DNA of 64,000 nt, from positions 124,697,234-124,761,233 of the forward strand of contig CM031858.1 in NCBI GenBank assembly GCA_018697195.1, read 5' to 3'. The notes under the pieces are model-generated. The model was given only the letters and a program-made list of their open reading frames with translations, searched no databases and was not told the origin of the DNA. This document shows positions 49,901 through 60,690 of the stretch, in pieces. Made by a program: the position numbers and the translations under genes. This stretch comes from Certhia americana. Lineage: Eukaryota; Chordata; Aves; Passeriformes; Certhiidae. Positions within the stretch are counted from its first letter, which is position 1, and each line of letters opens with the position of its first letter.

Positions 49901-52900
49901 GATGCAGTTCTTACTTGTTACAAAGTATGGAATTAAATAGACAAGGATCTTTTTAAGGCATTGTTCACTTCTGAATGGTTTTATTTTTTTAAAGAGGAAA
50001 AAAGGATACAAAGACAACATAAACTGTAGATTATTGTGTCTTAAGAGCAAATGTAAATATGCAAACTAGTCTTTTAAGCTGTTATATTCCAAGTAATTAC
50101 AGTCTTTTGAATTGATGTGGTTATAGAGTAATTGAGATGATTATTCGTAAAGGATTTAGACATAGCTGTAGGATCCCTTATATAAATAAAGGTATTTACA
50201 GCACTATATATATACCATGGAGATATTTTAAGGCAATATAAAAAAAACATGCCTCTAGTAGAAAATACTTACTTTTGTACCAGCTAGACTGCCTGTGGCA
50301 GTCCACGTAAAGTCACTGCACAAAGCAGTTCTAAAGAGAATCCAATGGAAAACCTTTCCGACCCCTCATGATGATAGAGTGAATACGTATCCTTACCATC
50401 AAAGTCTCTGTAGTATGAAAATGGCTTTGAATTTTTCTCAGGATGGGGAGAACAAATGGTGCTGTAGAGAGTAATTCAAGGGTCTCATTTCATTGAAATT
50501 AGGAATGCAGTTATTTCTTTTTTTGGTATTGAATACTACGTGAAAATATGCTATAATTACTATTTTAAGGTAAGAAGCTTTTTTGTTGCAGTTTAAAAAG
50601 GATGTGTATTTTGCTAAACAGATTAGATTGATGACTGATTAGAACCCAGGAAGCTAAAGTAAGAATATGTCTTTAATAGCTACTTCAAGTGACTTCAAGT
50701 ATGGACTGTTGCCGGGTACTTCAAATGACTTCAAGTACGGATTGCTGCCGGGTACTTCGAGTGACTTCAAGTATGGGCTGCTACCGGGTACTTCAAGTGA
50801 TTTCAAGTATGGATTGCTGCCAGAATCTTGGCCAAAAGAAGCTTGGGAAAATGGTAAGTGTATCTGATAGAGAGTAGGTTGGAGTTTTTCCACTGATAGG
50901 GGTTCTCTAACTTTTGTGTCACTGCTTGTAATATTTGATTTGTTTTTATTGGGTTATGAGATTATTTAGTCATCTTCCATATCATTTGCCTTTCTGGATA
51001 ATATACTTTCTTAGAGGGAGAAGGAATTCAAATGTATGGGAGAGTGAAAACAGAATGTGATTTATATCAATTCTAGTTCTCTGACTGAGTGTGAAGGTAC
51101 CTGAGGTCTTTAATAACCTGATAGCTGTCTCTCCCTTTACTAAGCTAAATACAGATAAATGGCCTTCGAAATTTAAAACTTGGGTGGTGAAGATACGGAA
51201 TTAAATACAATTTTAAAAGGAGATCTCAACATATGTCTTGCTATTAAAAATAAAAACTATTTCAGAATTTAATAAATGTTTTTAGTTCAGTGCAGCTGTA
51301 ATTAAGCCTTCTTCTGTCAGTTCTAGCAAGCAATTATCTGTATTTATTTTTCTGTCTGAAAACATACTGAAAACACCACCACATCTAAAACAATTGTTGC
51401 TAGTTCCTTACCATAAATAAAGTCTTCAGTAAAAAAAAGATATCAAGTACTGGGTAGTAATAATTCTTACCTCTTCTCTCTAACTTTGAGCTATTATTGG
51501 GATGTGGCTTATGGTTTATTTTAACTATTTTGAGGTTTACAGTAGAAGAAATTGGTCATCAGAAGGTGAACTTTGCTAGCAGTCAAGAAATTAGAGGCTG
51601 AATCTTAGGAGATCTGCCTGTTCTTAGACCATTAAATGCCCATATTTCTTACAGCCCTGGTGTCTACCTGTACAGGACTTACTTTTCTTCATGTAAGCTA
51701 TTATGTGACGTTATGTTGATGTGCAGCTCTCATGAGAGCTCCAGTATGCAAACCTGTGAATATTAGCACAATGTAACTTTCATGTTATGATGGATTTAGA
51801 AGCTCAAAGGAGGCAACTCTAGACACAGCCCTGTGAGCATGTGCACATACATACAATTACTTACATTTTCTTCCTGCCAGCCTGAATATTAGAAACTCTT
51901 GCACATAATCATGTAGCCTTAGCCAGTGCTTTTTGGATGCTTCTAGATGGTTATGATTATGTTCATAAATTCTCACCTGTAGTAAGTTGAGTCAGTATGC
52001 TATTATCAAAATCATCCTTGTATTCTTGCATAGCCTTCACATCATAGACTCCTATGTTCTTTTTCACACAGTAATAGGCAGCTGTATTAAACCTGTTTTA
52101 TATATATCCTTTGAGCAAAGTATATAAACAGTTCTCCTCCATCATAAGGAAGAAGTGAGTTATTGCTACTTCCAGAAGCTTTTTCTGGTTTTTTTATCTT
52201 TTCAGCTCTTAGATCATAGAAGAAAATAGGTAAAATCTGAACCAATAACTTCCTTTTTGAGTATTTCAGAATTTTGCTGCCTCTTAGTGTCCTACTCCTT
52301 TTGTCAGTATTCATTCTTACTTAGTTATACTTTCCTTTTATTGATTTGTCAAGTCAGATTTTGGTAGACAGTTCCTGCATATAATGCTAAATAGATTACT
52401 GGGAGAGAAGATTGCAGCTATCTAAACACTGCAGAGTTAGAGGGTTTCTAATCTGGAAGAAGGTGTTCTCTGGTATAACTGATGTCTAGGAAAATGGAAT
52501 ACTGGTAATATTGTAGTTAACTTACTTCAGTTCATGAAATAAGACTTCTGTGGTAAAAATGCTTTGGTTACAACTAGGTATTTTTCTAGTAGAATTTTAT
52601 ATATAAAACTTAGCAGCATTTGTGATTTCTGCAAACAGGCATTGTCCTGATTTGGCTGATGAAAAGTCAAGTGTTCTGCCTTACTGTTTTGGCACCTGTT
52701 TATTTTTGTGCACCAGGAAGAATGTATTTAAATATTTTTTGTGTGTTTCATCACCTTTTCTCTGCTGGCTTCTTATCTTGTAGGCGATTCCTCTGCTTTA
52801 ATCATGAACAAGTTGAAGTGTCCACACTGTAATTATGTAGCCAAATACAGAAGAACACTAAAGAGACACTTGCTCATTCACACAGGCGTGAGATCTTTCA

Positions 52901-55709
52901 GTTGTGACATCTGTGGGAAGCTGTTTACACGAAGAGAGCATGTAAAGAGACATTCCTTGGTAGGTAATCTCAAGTGTTCATGTATATGTATGCACATGTA
53001 CAAGTGGGGTTTCATGGGGTTTTTCAGGTGTTTTGGTAGTTGGAACAAAGTGTTCGCTCATTTGACATAATGTAAATTGTCTTATCTTGATCTGAAATGA
53101 TTAAGATAAACATTTTTTGTGCCTCTTGTTTTCTTAATGGAAAATGCAGTGTCAATGAAGACAGTTATTTCAAGATTATTTTGAAAGTGATGTGATAAAG
53201 GAATGCAGTGTATATTATTCTGTAGATAATGTAAAGCAGTTTTGGCTTAGCTTTACTGCAGTAGAACAGCACATCTTGGTCTATAATGCTGCATCACTTT
53301 TTTCTGTGAGGGCACCCTGTCAATTCAGCAATTGCACAATATCTTGGGGTAGTTCTGAAATGTGTATTTCATAACTAGACAAAGCTATAGTATAGTATCT
53401 GCTTTAAGATTAGGGAAGAATGAAAATTATCTGATGGAGAGAGTAAACATCAGTCTGACTTGCATTCTGCCAGTACCATATCCAGCAGTTCAGCTAACAG
53501 AGTCCTGTGCACATTGCATAACTCAGGATTTGTCTTGAGTACTTGTTTATCTGAGAATCCAGAGAAAGTATTAGCTGTCTTGGGTATTTTGTAGGTATTT
53601 TGTATCTAGTCTATAAGGAAATGAAAACTTCATTATAATATATACTACATAAAACCCAAGGTGTGTTTTAGGGCAGTAATAAAAGCAAGATCATGTTGGT
53701 GGTGAGAAAATAATATAATTTCTTCAAGCTGAGATTATAAAAATTCCCTCATTTTGCAAGATGTTTTTTAGATAGACAGAAAGGATTAGTACATGAAGTG
53801 GAGCAAATTACACTTCTCCAAGGTGCTGCACCTAGGCTGGAGCCTCTCTTGGTATTTATACAGGCTGTTGGATGAACATGTGGAGAGCAGCCCTGCCAGG
53901 AGGGATTGCGGGATCTGGTGGGTGAGAGGCGGGACATGAGCCGCCAATGTGGCTCTTATCCCAGAAAACCAAATGTATCCTGGGCTGCATCAAAAGCAGT
54001 GTGCCTAGTAGGGTGGGAAGGGCATTCTGCCCCTCATGAGACCCCACCTGGAGCACTGCATCCAACTCCAGGGTCCCCAAAACAGGAAGGACGTGGAACT
54101 ATTGGAGCTACTCCAGAGGAGGGATATGAAAACGATTGGAGGAATGGAGAGTCTCTCATATGAAGAAGGTCCAAGAGAACTGGGGCATTATTACCTCATT
54201 GATGGCCGTGCTCCTTCCTTTGTGGCCCATCAGAGAAGACAGCAACAGTGAGTTAGTTAGTATTCCAGGAAGAGTAGAGTGGGACTTCAGTTTTGAAGTG
54301 TAGTGCCTGACCAGGACTTGTAGCTGAAGGGTTTTTCCCTCCAGGACAGGAGATGAAGTCAGACAGTGTGAAAACAGCTGTGGGGTGAGCTCAGTGCAAT
54401 TGAGTGCTTTAACTGAAGTGTCGTCAGAACATTTTTCTTCTGTTCCCACCCACCCCTTCCCCTTTCAGTTCAACAAACCTTAGACATTCTGCCTCATGTG
54501 AAGTATTATAATGAGTCTAGAGGCTGAGGAAAGCACATGTATCAGCTGTACAGATTATACAGCAGTGCTGAAGTAACTATTTGTATATGACCTAATTTCT
54601 TTTTCCTCTCATCTGGCTGGTAATTTCTCTTTTATCTAGAATTGCAGCTTTTTCAAAGGGACTTCAAATGAGATATTTAAGCATATAATTGTAATCTGTT
54701 GTGGGAACACCAGTTAGAAGAAGGACGTCTTCAGCTTAGTTTTTTTTTTTTTATAATAACTAATACACATGGTTGCTGAATTCAGTTACTTGTAGAAGCA
54801 ACATATTTCCAAATTCAAAATCAAAATTTATGGTTAGTCAAGAGCAGCCTTCAAGTTTTACACACAGACTCAAATACAGGACAAAAAAATTACCTAACAG
54901 ACCTGGAAAGTTGATATTGGTTTTAATTGTGTTGGGAGGGAGAAGTCAAGGAAGAAGAATTTTGCTCTTTGAATTCTTGAATTTAATAACTCATGCTTGT
55001 TCTTAATATTTCTAGGATTTAAACAGTAAAAAAACATTTTTCTAAATTGGTTATCTTATGTGTAGTGTAAGGGTTTGTGCTGCTCTCATTGCTTCTGAGC
55101 CTTGTTCTGTACCCTGAGGAGTGGTGAACTGAACGCTCACCTGTGTACAGATCTGGTGACGTGCTGAGCTCCAGCAGGCTGGTTTGTTTGTGGGCAGTAG
55201 CTCCTATCTGTTGAGGAATACATAAATAGCTGTCCAGTAGTCTCCTTCCTTACTCTGAACAGTGTTGGGCATCTTTTGGAAAAGTTTAAAATAGGAATTT
55301 TTATATTAATAATTACTATTGCTATTATTAATAGTTTTCTAGTATTAAATGCAAATGTAACCTGAAATGCCTATATTCAGCTGTTAAAATTTCTCTTCCA
55401 TAGGTGCATAAAAAGGATAAAAAATATAAGTGTATGGTGTGTAAGAAGATTTTCATGCTAGCAGCCAGCGTTGGAATAAGACATGGATCACGACGTTACG
55501 GAGTTTGTGTAGACTGTGCAGATAAATCTCAGCCTGGAGGGCAAGAGGGAGCAGACCAGGTGCAGGACACAGATTTCCCTAGGGATGAAGAATACGAAGA
55601 AAATGAAGTGGGAGAAGGCGATGAGGAGCTTGGTGATGATGTAGAAGAACAGAATGACCAGTCTCGATGGGATGAAGGCGGGGAAGTTTGTATGCCTTTA
55701 GATGACTGA
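33431..55709 (+). CDS. ZBTB10: ZBTB10, BTB/POZ and zinc-finger transcription factor (five spliced coding exons)
   Basis: Joining 33431-34357, 41265-42162, 50680-50853, 52784-52959 and 55404-55709 gives 2,481 bases, 826 residues plus TGA, with GT/AG borders and intron phases 0,1,1,0. Seen in order: duplicated [11 protein letters not shown] motif (about 5-16 and 90-101); acidic/Ser region (150-206); BED/TTF-like Cys/His module (about 230-300); BTB domain (about 333-450); linker with ψKxE motifs and a basic stretch (561-571); four DFKYG repeats (609-657); C2H2 fingers C679-C682-H695-H699 and C707-C710-H723-H727; degenerate Cys-rich finger (735-763); acidic tail. I recognise this as ZBTB10 (RINZF) from the overall order and near-identical finger region. 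Known of the family: a nuclear transcriptional repressor of GC-box/Sp-regulated promoters, also reported to bind TTGGGG variant telomeric repeats; BTB mediates oligomerisation. The protein is somewhat shorter than I remember the human form (about 870 residues). Confidence 0.96.
34358..41264 (+). other. ZBTB10: ZBTB10 intron 1
   Basis: The intron runs from donor GTACGG after CAG to acceptor aattgcag. The first ~500 bases continue the CpG island; the rest is AT-rich. It includes an AT-rich homeodomain-like cluster at 35352-35386 and a small tandem duplication (GTGTAGTAAGTATTGTGT, near 40468-40510). No other exon, transposon or RNA gene was recognised. Confidence 0.85.
41265..42162 (+). CDS. ZBTB10: ZBTB10 coding exon 2 (BTB/POZ domain and linker, residues 310-608)
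   Basis: The acceptor is ttttttaattgcag before GAGGCAGAG and the donor is GCAG|GTAAAT, leaving phase 1. The BTB/POZ domain runs from about residue 333 to 450, with recognisable blocks [31 protein letters not shown] and [11 protein letters not shown]. The linker after it carries three ψKxE motifs (IKSE at 455-458, IKTE at 500-503, IKEE at 604-607) and a basic cluster [11 protein letters not shown] (561-571) that looks like a nuclear localisation signal. BTB domains dimerise and recruit corepressors in this family. The reading frame continues ten codons past the donor to a stop, so intron retention would truncate the protein before the zinc fingers. Confidence 0.96.
42163..50679 (+). other. ZBTB10: ZBTB10 intron 2
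   Basis: This phase-1 intron has donor GTAAAT and a weak acceptor tttaatag. It contains a G/T-rich low-complexity tract at 44966-45135 and poly-T runs near 46039-46054 and 49115-49132. I looked for an exon encoding the acidic/Gly-rich segment that precedes the DFKYG repeats in mammals and did not find one. Confidence 0.85.
44966..45135 (+). repeat. G/T-rich low-complexity tract in intron 2
   Basis: About 170 bases consist almost entirely of G and T on the plus strand, with G runs of up to seven and T runs of up to twelve. It contains four TTGGGG words (44981, 45019, 45029, 45069). It may form G-quadruplex structures in the transcript or DNA. Confidence 0.9.
50680..50822 (+). repeat. ZBTB10: 33-base coding tandem repeat
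   Basis: Four copies of a unit encoding [15 protein letters not shown] peptides, diverged mainly at third codon positions, indicating selection on the peptide. Confidence 0.93.
50680..50853 (+). CDS. ZBTB10: ZBTB10 coding exon 3 (DFKYG repeat exon, residues 609-667)
   Basis: The exon encodes four tandem copies of an 11-residue unit, (T/S)[12 protein letters not shown], followed by [11 protein letters not shown]. The repeat period is 33 bases. The acceptor tttaatag|CT has a weak pyrimidine tract, but it is the only AG just upstream that fits phase 1: an in-frame TAA at 50655 blocks longer exons, and other nearby AGs give the wrong phase. The donor is AATG|GTAAGT, a near-perfect consensus, phase 1. 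DFKYG repeats at this place are a ZBTB10 hallmark; their function is unknown to me. As I recall mammalian ZBTB10, an extra acidic/Gly-rich segment precedes these repeats; I did not find its counterpart. Confidence 0.9.
50854..52783 (+). other. ZBTB10: ZBTB10 intron 3
   Basis: This phase-1 intron has donor GTAAGT and acceptor ttatcttgtag. It is AT-rich, and nothing else was recognised in it. Confidence 0.88.
52784..52959 (+). CDS. ZBTB10: ZBTB10 coding exon 4 (C2H2 fingers 1 and most of 2, residues 667-725)
   Basis: The acceptor is cttatcttgtag|GCGATT; two bases complete the split codon 667 (Gly). The exon encodes [16 protein letters not shown], then finger 1 (C679-x2-C682-x12-H695-x3-H699), the linker TGVRSFS, and finger 2 up to H723 (C707-x2-C710-x12-H723). 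The donor TTG|GTAGGT is phase 0, and the last ligand H727 comes from exon 5. The fingers are the DNA-binding part; for ZBTB10 they are reported to recognise GC-box and TTGGGG-type sequences. Sequence identity to the human fingers, as I remember them, appears nearly complete. Confidence 0.96.
52960..55403 (+). other. ZBTB10: ZBTB10 intron 4
   Basis: This phase-0 intron has donor GTAGGT and acceptor ttctcttccatag. It splits zinc finger 2 between its two final histidines and hosts a sense-orientation CR1 fragment (53795-54200). Confidence 0.88.
53795..54200 (+). mobile_element. CR1 LINE fragment in ZBTB10 intron 4
   Basis: In order: ggtgctgcacctaggctgga, ggctgttggatgaacatgtg, agagcagccctgccaggagg, atcctgggctgcatcaaaag and tgagaccccacctggagcac, all hallmark CR1 ORF2 end sequences. 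It is in sense orientation relative to the host gene, degraded, and without an intact frame. Confidence 0.93.
55404..55709 (+). CDS. ZBTB10: ZBTB10 coding exon 5 (end of finger 2, degenerate finger, acidic tail, residues 726-826)
   Basis: The acceptor ttctcttccatag|GTGCAT is phase 0. The exon begins [10 protein letters not shown], supplying H727 of finger 2. A third Cys/His cluster follows: C735-x2-C738, H752, C760-x2-C763. Its spacing is not C2H2-like, so it is probably a modified zinc-binding fold. The tail (about 779-826) is rich in Glu and Asp and ends CMPLDD before TGA at 55707-55709. The termination codon is in the last exon, so the normal transcript should escape nonsense-mediated decay. 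Confidence 0.95.
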   Translation: MHKKDKKYKCMVCKKIFMLAASVGIRHGSRRYGVCVDCADKSQPGGQEGADQVQDTDFPRDEEYEENEVGEGDEELGDDVEEQNDQSRWDEGGEVCMPLDD

Positions 55710-57820
55710 CAGAGCATATGACTTCAGGGTGCTGCAAATGGACACTGTATGGATTGACTGTTTGAACTTTTGGACTGAAGGCTTGCAAAATATGGTACAG
55801 GCTGGATGGTAGTTATGTTGCTGTGAAAATGTAGGGTCAAAGCCTTATAGCAAAAAAGGATTATTAATTTTTTATGATATTTGCACAGGACTGTACAGCA
55901 TACAACCGTTTGGTTGAATTATACAGAGTCCTCACATCTACAGTCAGTTATCAAAAGAAAAATGTATTTTTTATTATTTATAGGCTATAGCTACTTTGGT
56001 CCTATTCAGACATAGTAGTAACTCTAATTATGTTACACATTCATGTATCTGTTTACATGAATGAAGAAAATTGCAACTTGGTATGGAAATACCAAGACAG
56101 CTTTCCCAAATCCACTCGTACTTTTGTCAGTGAGTCAGTGAAGCTAATTTGGGCTAGTGGCTCATTTTCCACAAGCATGTCTTTGCCATACAAACCTTAC
56201 CTCTCCCGTAATCTGATAGGTGAAAGCCAGTCATTTAAATATGTGTCACAGATATTGCCAACACCGTATTGAAATTTGGGTTGAAAACTTTTGGCTCTGT
56301 GCTGGCAGGTGCTATGGGTGATAAGCACTGGAGACGTTGTTAATGGCATTAATTTAGTGTCTGTTTTTAAAGAAGGATGTTGTTGATTCATCAGTTTCAA
56401 AACGATAATGCAGTAGAAATGACCAGTAATGAAAATAATAGACTGATCAGAGCATGGGTAGCTCTTGTGCCACTTGTCAAAAGAGACAGTCATGCTTAAA
56501 GGTATCTGATGTAATAATGTTTCTTCCCTCTTTTAAGGCCCCCCTTCTCTCAAAATTTTTTGGATTCCCTGGTGTATACCTCAGTCCCACAGAATAAAAA
56601 TCAAGGAATGGAGAAAGTGTCATATTAAAACAACTTTTTGGTCAATAATTTCTTATTTGTCCGTTTTTTGGGTAGTTTATGTGGTGTGAATTGGACACTA
56701 GGCTATTGTGCCCATCGTTCATCATTGAACACAAACTATTTTTTATTCTTTTGTACTTCATGGGTTTGTTAGTATTTAATATAAACGAATTACATTTAAC
56801 TTGCTCATTTGCTGGATTTTTTTTTTAAGAAAAACAAAATGTCCAAAGCAAAATAATGCTCTTTGAGTTGTCTGCTTTTCAGGAGGATATGCTCCCTATG
56901 CTCTTTGTTTCTGATTTTCTAGGAGGCATTGAAACTTGAATTTTTGTAGCCACGTAGTTCTTTTTTTTTTCTTTTTTTTCCTAAGCTTGTAATATTGTAC
57001 CAATGATTTCAGGCCTCTTTCATAGGGAGGGGAGGGCATTACACCTTCACCTTAAACTCCTCCGTGTTTAGCCTAAGGCAAGTGAATTTAGGCAATCATT
57101 GGAACAATAATGTACTGATGTACTATTATGTCACAGTGAGTAAATATGCAGAGCATTTGTCATGACACATAGCTAGGCCAGTGTGACAGTACTGTATAAA
57201 AAACAATTGAGGGTCACCATATTTTTCAACTCTGTTTAATTTTAAAATGAGTATATTTTTTTCATATTTTATGTCAGGTAACTAAATTATGGTAGTTGTG
57301 TGGATAACTTTGAATTACGCTTTGATGGACAAAATCTTACTGGTGCTCCATCTGATCAAAGTTGGTGTGTATTTAATGAGACAAGCTTTACTGTTGTCCT
57401 AGAACAGTATCATAATGTTAAGACATTGTTTTTGCTGATTTGAAACTGAGATGGTAAGTTTGAACTACAGTTATATGGGAATTAAAATGCTTTTTTTTTT
57501 ATCATCCAGTTGTTTCATTGGTAGTTTCCACATCATTGTAAACCTGACATAAATAGTTTTTTTGGGGACAGTGGGGAGGGTGGGGTACCTTTTTTTACAC
57601 TGAAGATTACATTTTATTCTCATTGTTCTAGACTGAAATGAGTAATGTGTAATTCTGGTGGGGTCCAAAGTAGAAATTAGTTGGGCAAAGATGATATGAA
57701 TGAAAAAGTATTTTAAGCGTTAAAGTAATGTTCTGCTTTGTGAATATGTAAGTATAGCATAAAGATTTTTCCATCCCATTTATCCCTTTTAAAACCATAG
57801 TTTACAATTGGTAGATCTGT

Positions 57821-57850
57821 CTATATATATAAATATATATATATATATAT
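57821..57850. repeat. (TA)n microsatellite in probable 3' UTR
   Basis: TATATATA with one AAATA interruption. Confidence 0.9.
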
Positions 57851-60663
57851 CTGACATTCACCTAAATCTGCTTTATTAGAATACTGCTCACTTAATGCTT
57901 AGAAACTGGACCTGGCTCTACATTCTTAATGTATTTTCCTTTTTTTTTTATTTTTTTTTTAAATCTATTTTTGTTTTGCTGGGATTTTTTTCCTCAAGGT
58001 ATGAACTTATTCTCTTGGAACTGAATCTTCTTTTACTTAAATCATTTATGTATATCTGGTAAATTATGACCAAATTTGTTGTTAGACTGCATTACAGTAA
58101 ATTGAAATATACACTTGGTACACTACAGAATTGTTGTGCTTTTGTTCTGGTTCTATTTGGAAAAGCAGGCTTTAATGGACATTTGTGTTATTTATAACTC
58201 TTCAGTTATTATTCACTGGCCTTAATATTCTGTTGCATTGTGACAATCATAATTTCCTTTTGGTAAAACTTAACTGCTTGATTTTAGAAGTTGCATGTAA
58301 TTGTCCATGGTAGGTTGGAGAGAGAAGGGTGACTGTCTCTAGCAAATGGTGTGAAACACTTCAGTGAAGGTCCACTGTTCCTGTTTTGGAGAACCATAAG
58401 AACTCGGATGCTATCTCCAGTCTGACTTTTTTGAGTTGTTTTATTTAGAAGTTATTTTAAATACGTTAGCTTGATTGTGTAGTTCTAAATTAATAGAACA
58501 AAATTTCTGAAGAATTAGTTCTTGAGGAATAGCTCAAGAATTAATTTCAGGTTTCTTCACTACTGCAAGAATTAGGAAGAGATTTCTCTTTGTGCAGGAA
58601 ATTTTTTCCCTCAAGAAATGCTGGTTATGCTGTAGTAACACAGCAATGAATTTTGTCTGCTTTGAGATTCTTTCCCATTTTAAAAGAAGACTGATGCCCT
58701 TAAAATGTCATATTTATCAAATGAAAAGACACTCAGTCTTTCATTTTGTCTTCTGATGAAATAATTCTCAACCCAAATGTCTGCAATTTGTGTATTTGGG
58801 CAATGCCACACAAGTAGTTTTATGAAAAGAATCATGTCTGTTATTAAAACAAAGGAAGTTTGACTGATGTTGAGATTCCCCCTTTCTCTGGGTTTTTGTT
58901 TGCTTTCTACTCTCTTCAAGCAGTGGTGGGTATCTTTTAGAGATACAGATACACTTTATGGCAGGGCACTGTCATGCAGGACTAAATTTAAATTAGTAAG
59001 TAAATTCACTTTAGATTCACAATTAGAAGTTCTGGTCAAAGTAGAGCAAATGATGTAAGGAAGACATAAACCATAAAATGTGTTTGTCTTATGTCAATGT
59101 ACTATAGTGCATTAGAAAGCATTTTCCAATTGCAATGACAGATGCATCTTGCAGTGAAAATGACATTTTCCTATTATTTAGACAAATTTTGTAGTTCAGC
59201 TTACAACAGTTGTCTAGTAATTTTTGCCATGAAACCAGTTTTGAAAACTAGAAGTTGTGTTTAGTTGTCAGTATGCATCCTAAGAAGAATGAATTTTAAC
59301 TACTGGTTCCCATAGTGTACACCTGGGGTTTGAGATGTGTAGCCTTCTGCAAATGAAGTTTTCAGGATCACTTCATGTCACTACTTTTTCTTCTGACAAG
59401 AATAAGCATTATCAAGTGAAGAGAAGTTGGGGTCCAGGACACTGGTGTGAGGTATGCTCCTAGTTGTGGGTCACAGCAGTAATGCTGTTAGCAGAAGATG
59501 CTTTCCTTGCCTAGCTTAAAGTTGGTAAGGCTTTTAATAGGATTTGCTTTAATGAGGCCAATCTCAGTTGTTAGCTTGCTTTTAAGTTTTTTGTTTCACT
59601 TGATTTTTCTTGTTCTTGCCACCCAGTAACACAAGTCTCCCACCTATTCCAAAATACTTTTGTAGTCTGCTGATTCCACGTAGATGCAAAATTCACTTTT
59701 GGAAGTACTGTACCTTATTTGCTGTTCCTTTTTTACTTTGTTTTGTTTAAATGGCTTTAGAAACTGAAATGAAAGCAAAACAATTGACACCACCACCAGC
59801 CCAAAATACTTGTGCCAAAAGAGTGAAAAAGGAGCAAAACATGGAGTGCAATGTGATAAGAAAAAGGCTGTTGAATTTGTGTTGTTACAATTCCTCTCGT
59901 TTGTTACTTGAATGTTTTGGACTATTCACTGTACTTTCCTCTAGCACTGTTTGGTGACAACCTTCTGATGAAGAGCTATGCAAGAAGCCCACTTTTGAGT
60001 TTATTCAGTGTCTTCAGAATGTGGTTCAGGCTCTGCAGAGGTCGTAGCACTGTGTAGCTTCTGTAGATATTTTGCTGTAGAGCCTTCTGTTAGCATCCTT
60101 CTTCATTGTGTGATCTGTTACCCTTTTTTTATTTGATAAATGTTTTCTCCTTTGCCTTTTATACATTTTAATAGCACGTTACTGTGCATCACTGGACAGT
60201 ATGGTAAAGGTTCAATATTGACACAATGGATAAAGAGAAATAAGTTGGTTTTCATTTAGTATCTTTTAACAAATCTGTAATAAAATAATTCATTTTTAAA
60301 ACAGGTTTGAAATCCAGGGGAAGGGGTGTTGATGAGCAGAACCCTTTCACATTGAAGATTCCATGTATAATTCACCAGGGGGTTTGAAAATTATCTTATG
60401 TGGGGAAAAAAAGGTAAAACTACACTAGAAAAATCTTATTACTTAAACTTGAAAATAAAATTGGCTTATCAAGTACTTTGTATTTGACATTATTGCAATT
60501 TGAAGTGAATTTTTAAAGTAAATTATACATAATGTTTCTTATTTGAGTCAATTGGGATTAGCCACTTCAGGATACAGATATAAGTAACTTCTTACTAACA
60601 TTTTGGTGTGTAAACGTAATTTCAAGACTTCTAATGCTCTGTGCACCAGTCTTTAAGTTACCA

Positions 60664-60674
60664 TGCTGCAAATA
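60664..60674 (+). terminator. Candidate polyadenylation signal (AATAAA)
   Basis: An AATAAA hexamer in gcaaataaattg is followed within about 30 bases by a T-rich stretch (ttctttttttctgtg). It is one of several candidates; the choice is tentative. Confidence 0.35.
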
Positions 60675-60690
60675 AATTGAAGAAATAACC

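Larger units (their letters stand above)
55710..60690 (+). other. ZBTB10: Probable ZBTB10 3' untranslated region
   Basis: AT-rich non-coding sequence directly follows the stop codon. AATAAA signals occur near 56593, 60281, 60457 and 60669; the last is followed by T-rich sequence suitable for a downstream element. There is a (TA)n run at 57821-57850 and a miR-27-type seed match CTGTGAA at 55821-55827. ZBTB10 is known for a long 3' UTR in mammals and as a miR-27a target. The true end cannot be set from sequence, and further signals exist at about 62516, 62572 and 63967. Confidence 0.55.

Noticed and set aside
50592..50679. Longer exon 3 starting at the stronger acceptor tttttgttgcag (ending 50591)
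   Set aside because: Would include the in-frame TAA at 50655 before the DFKYG repeats; only the 50680 start fits phase 1.
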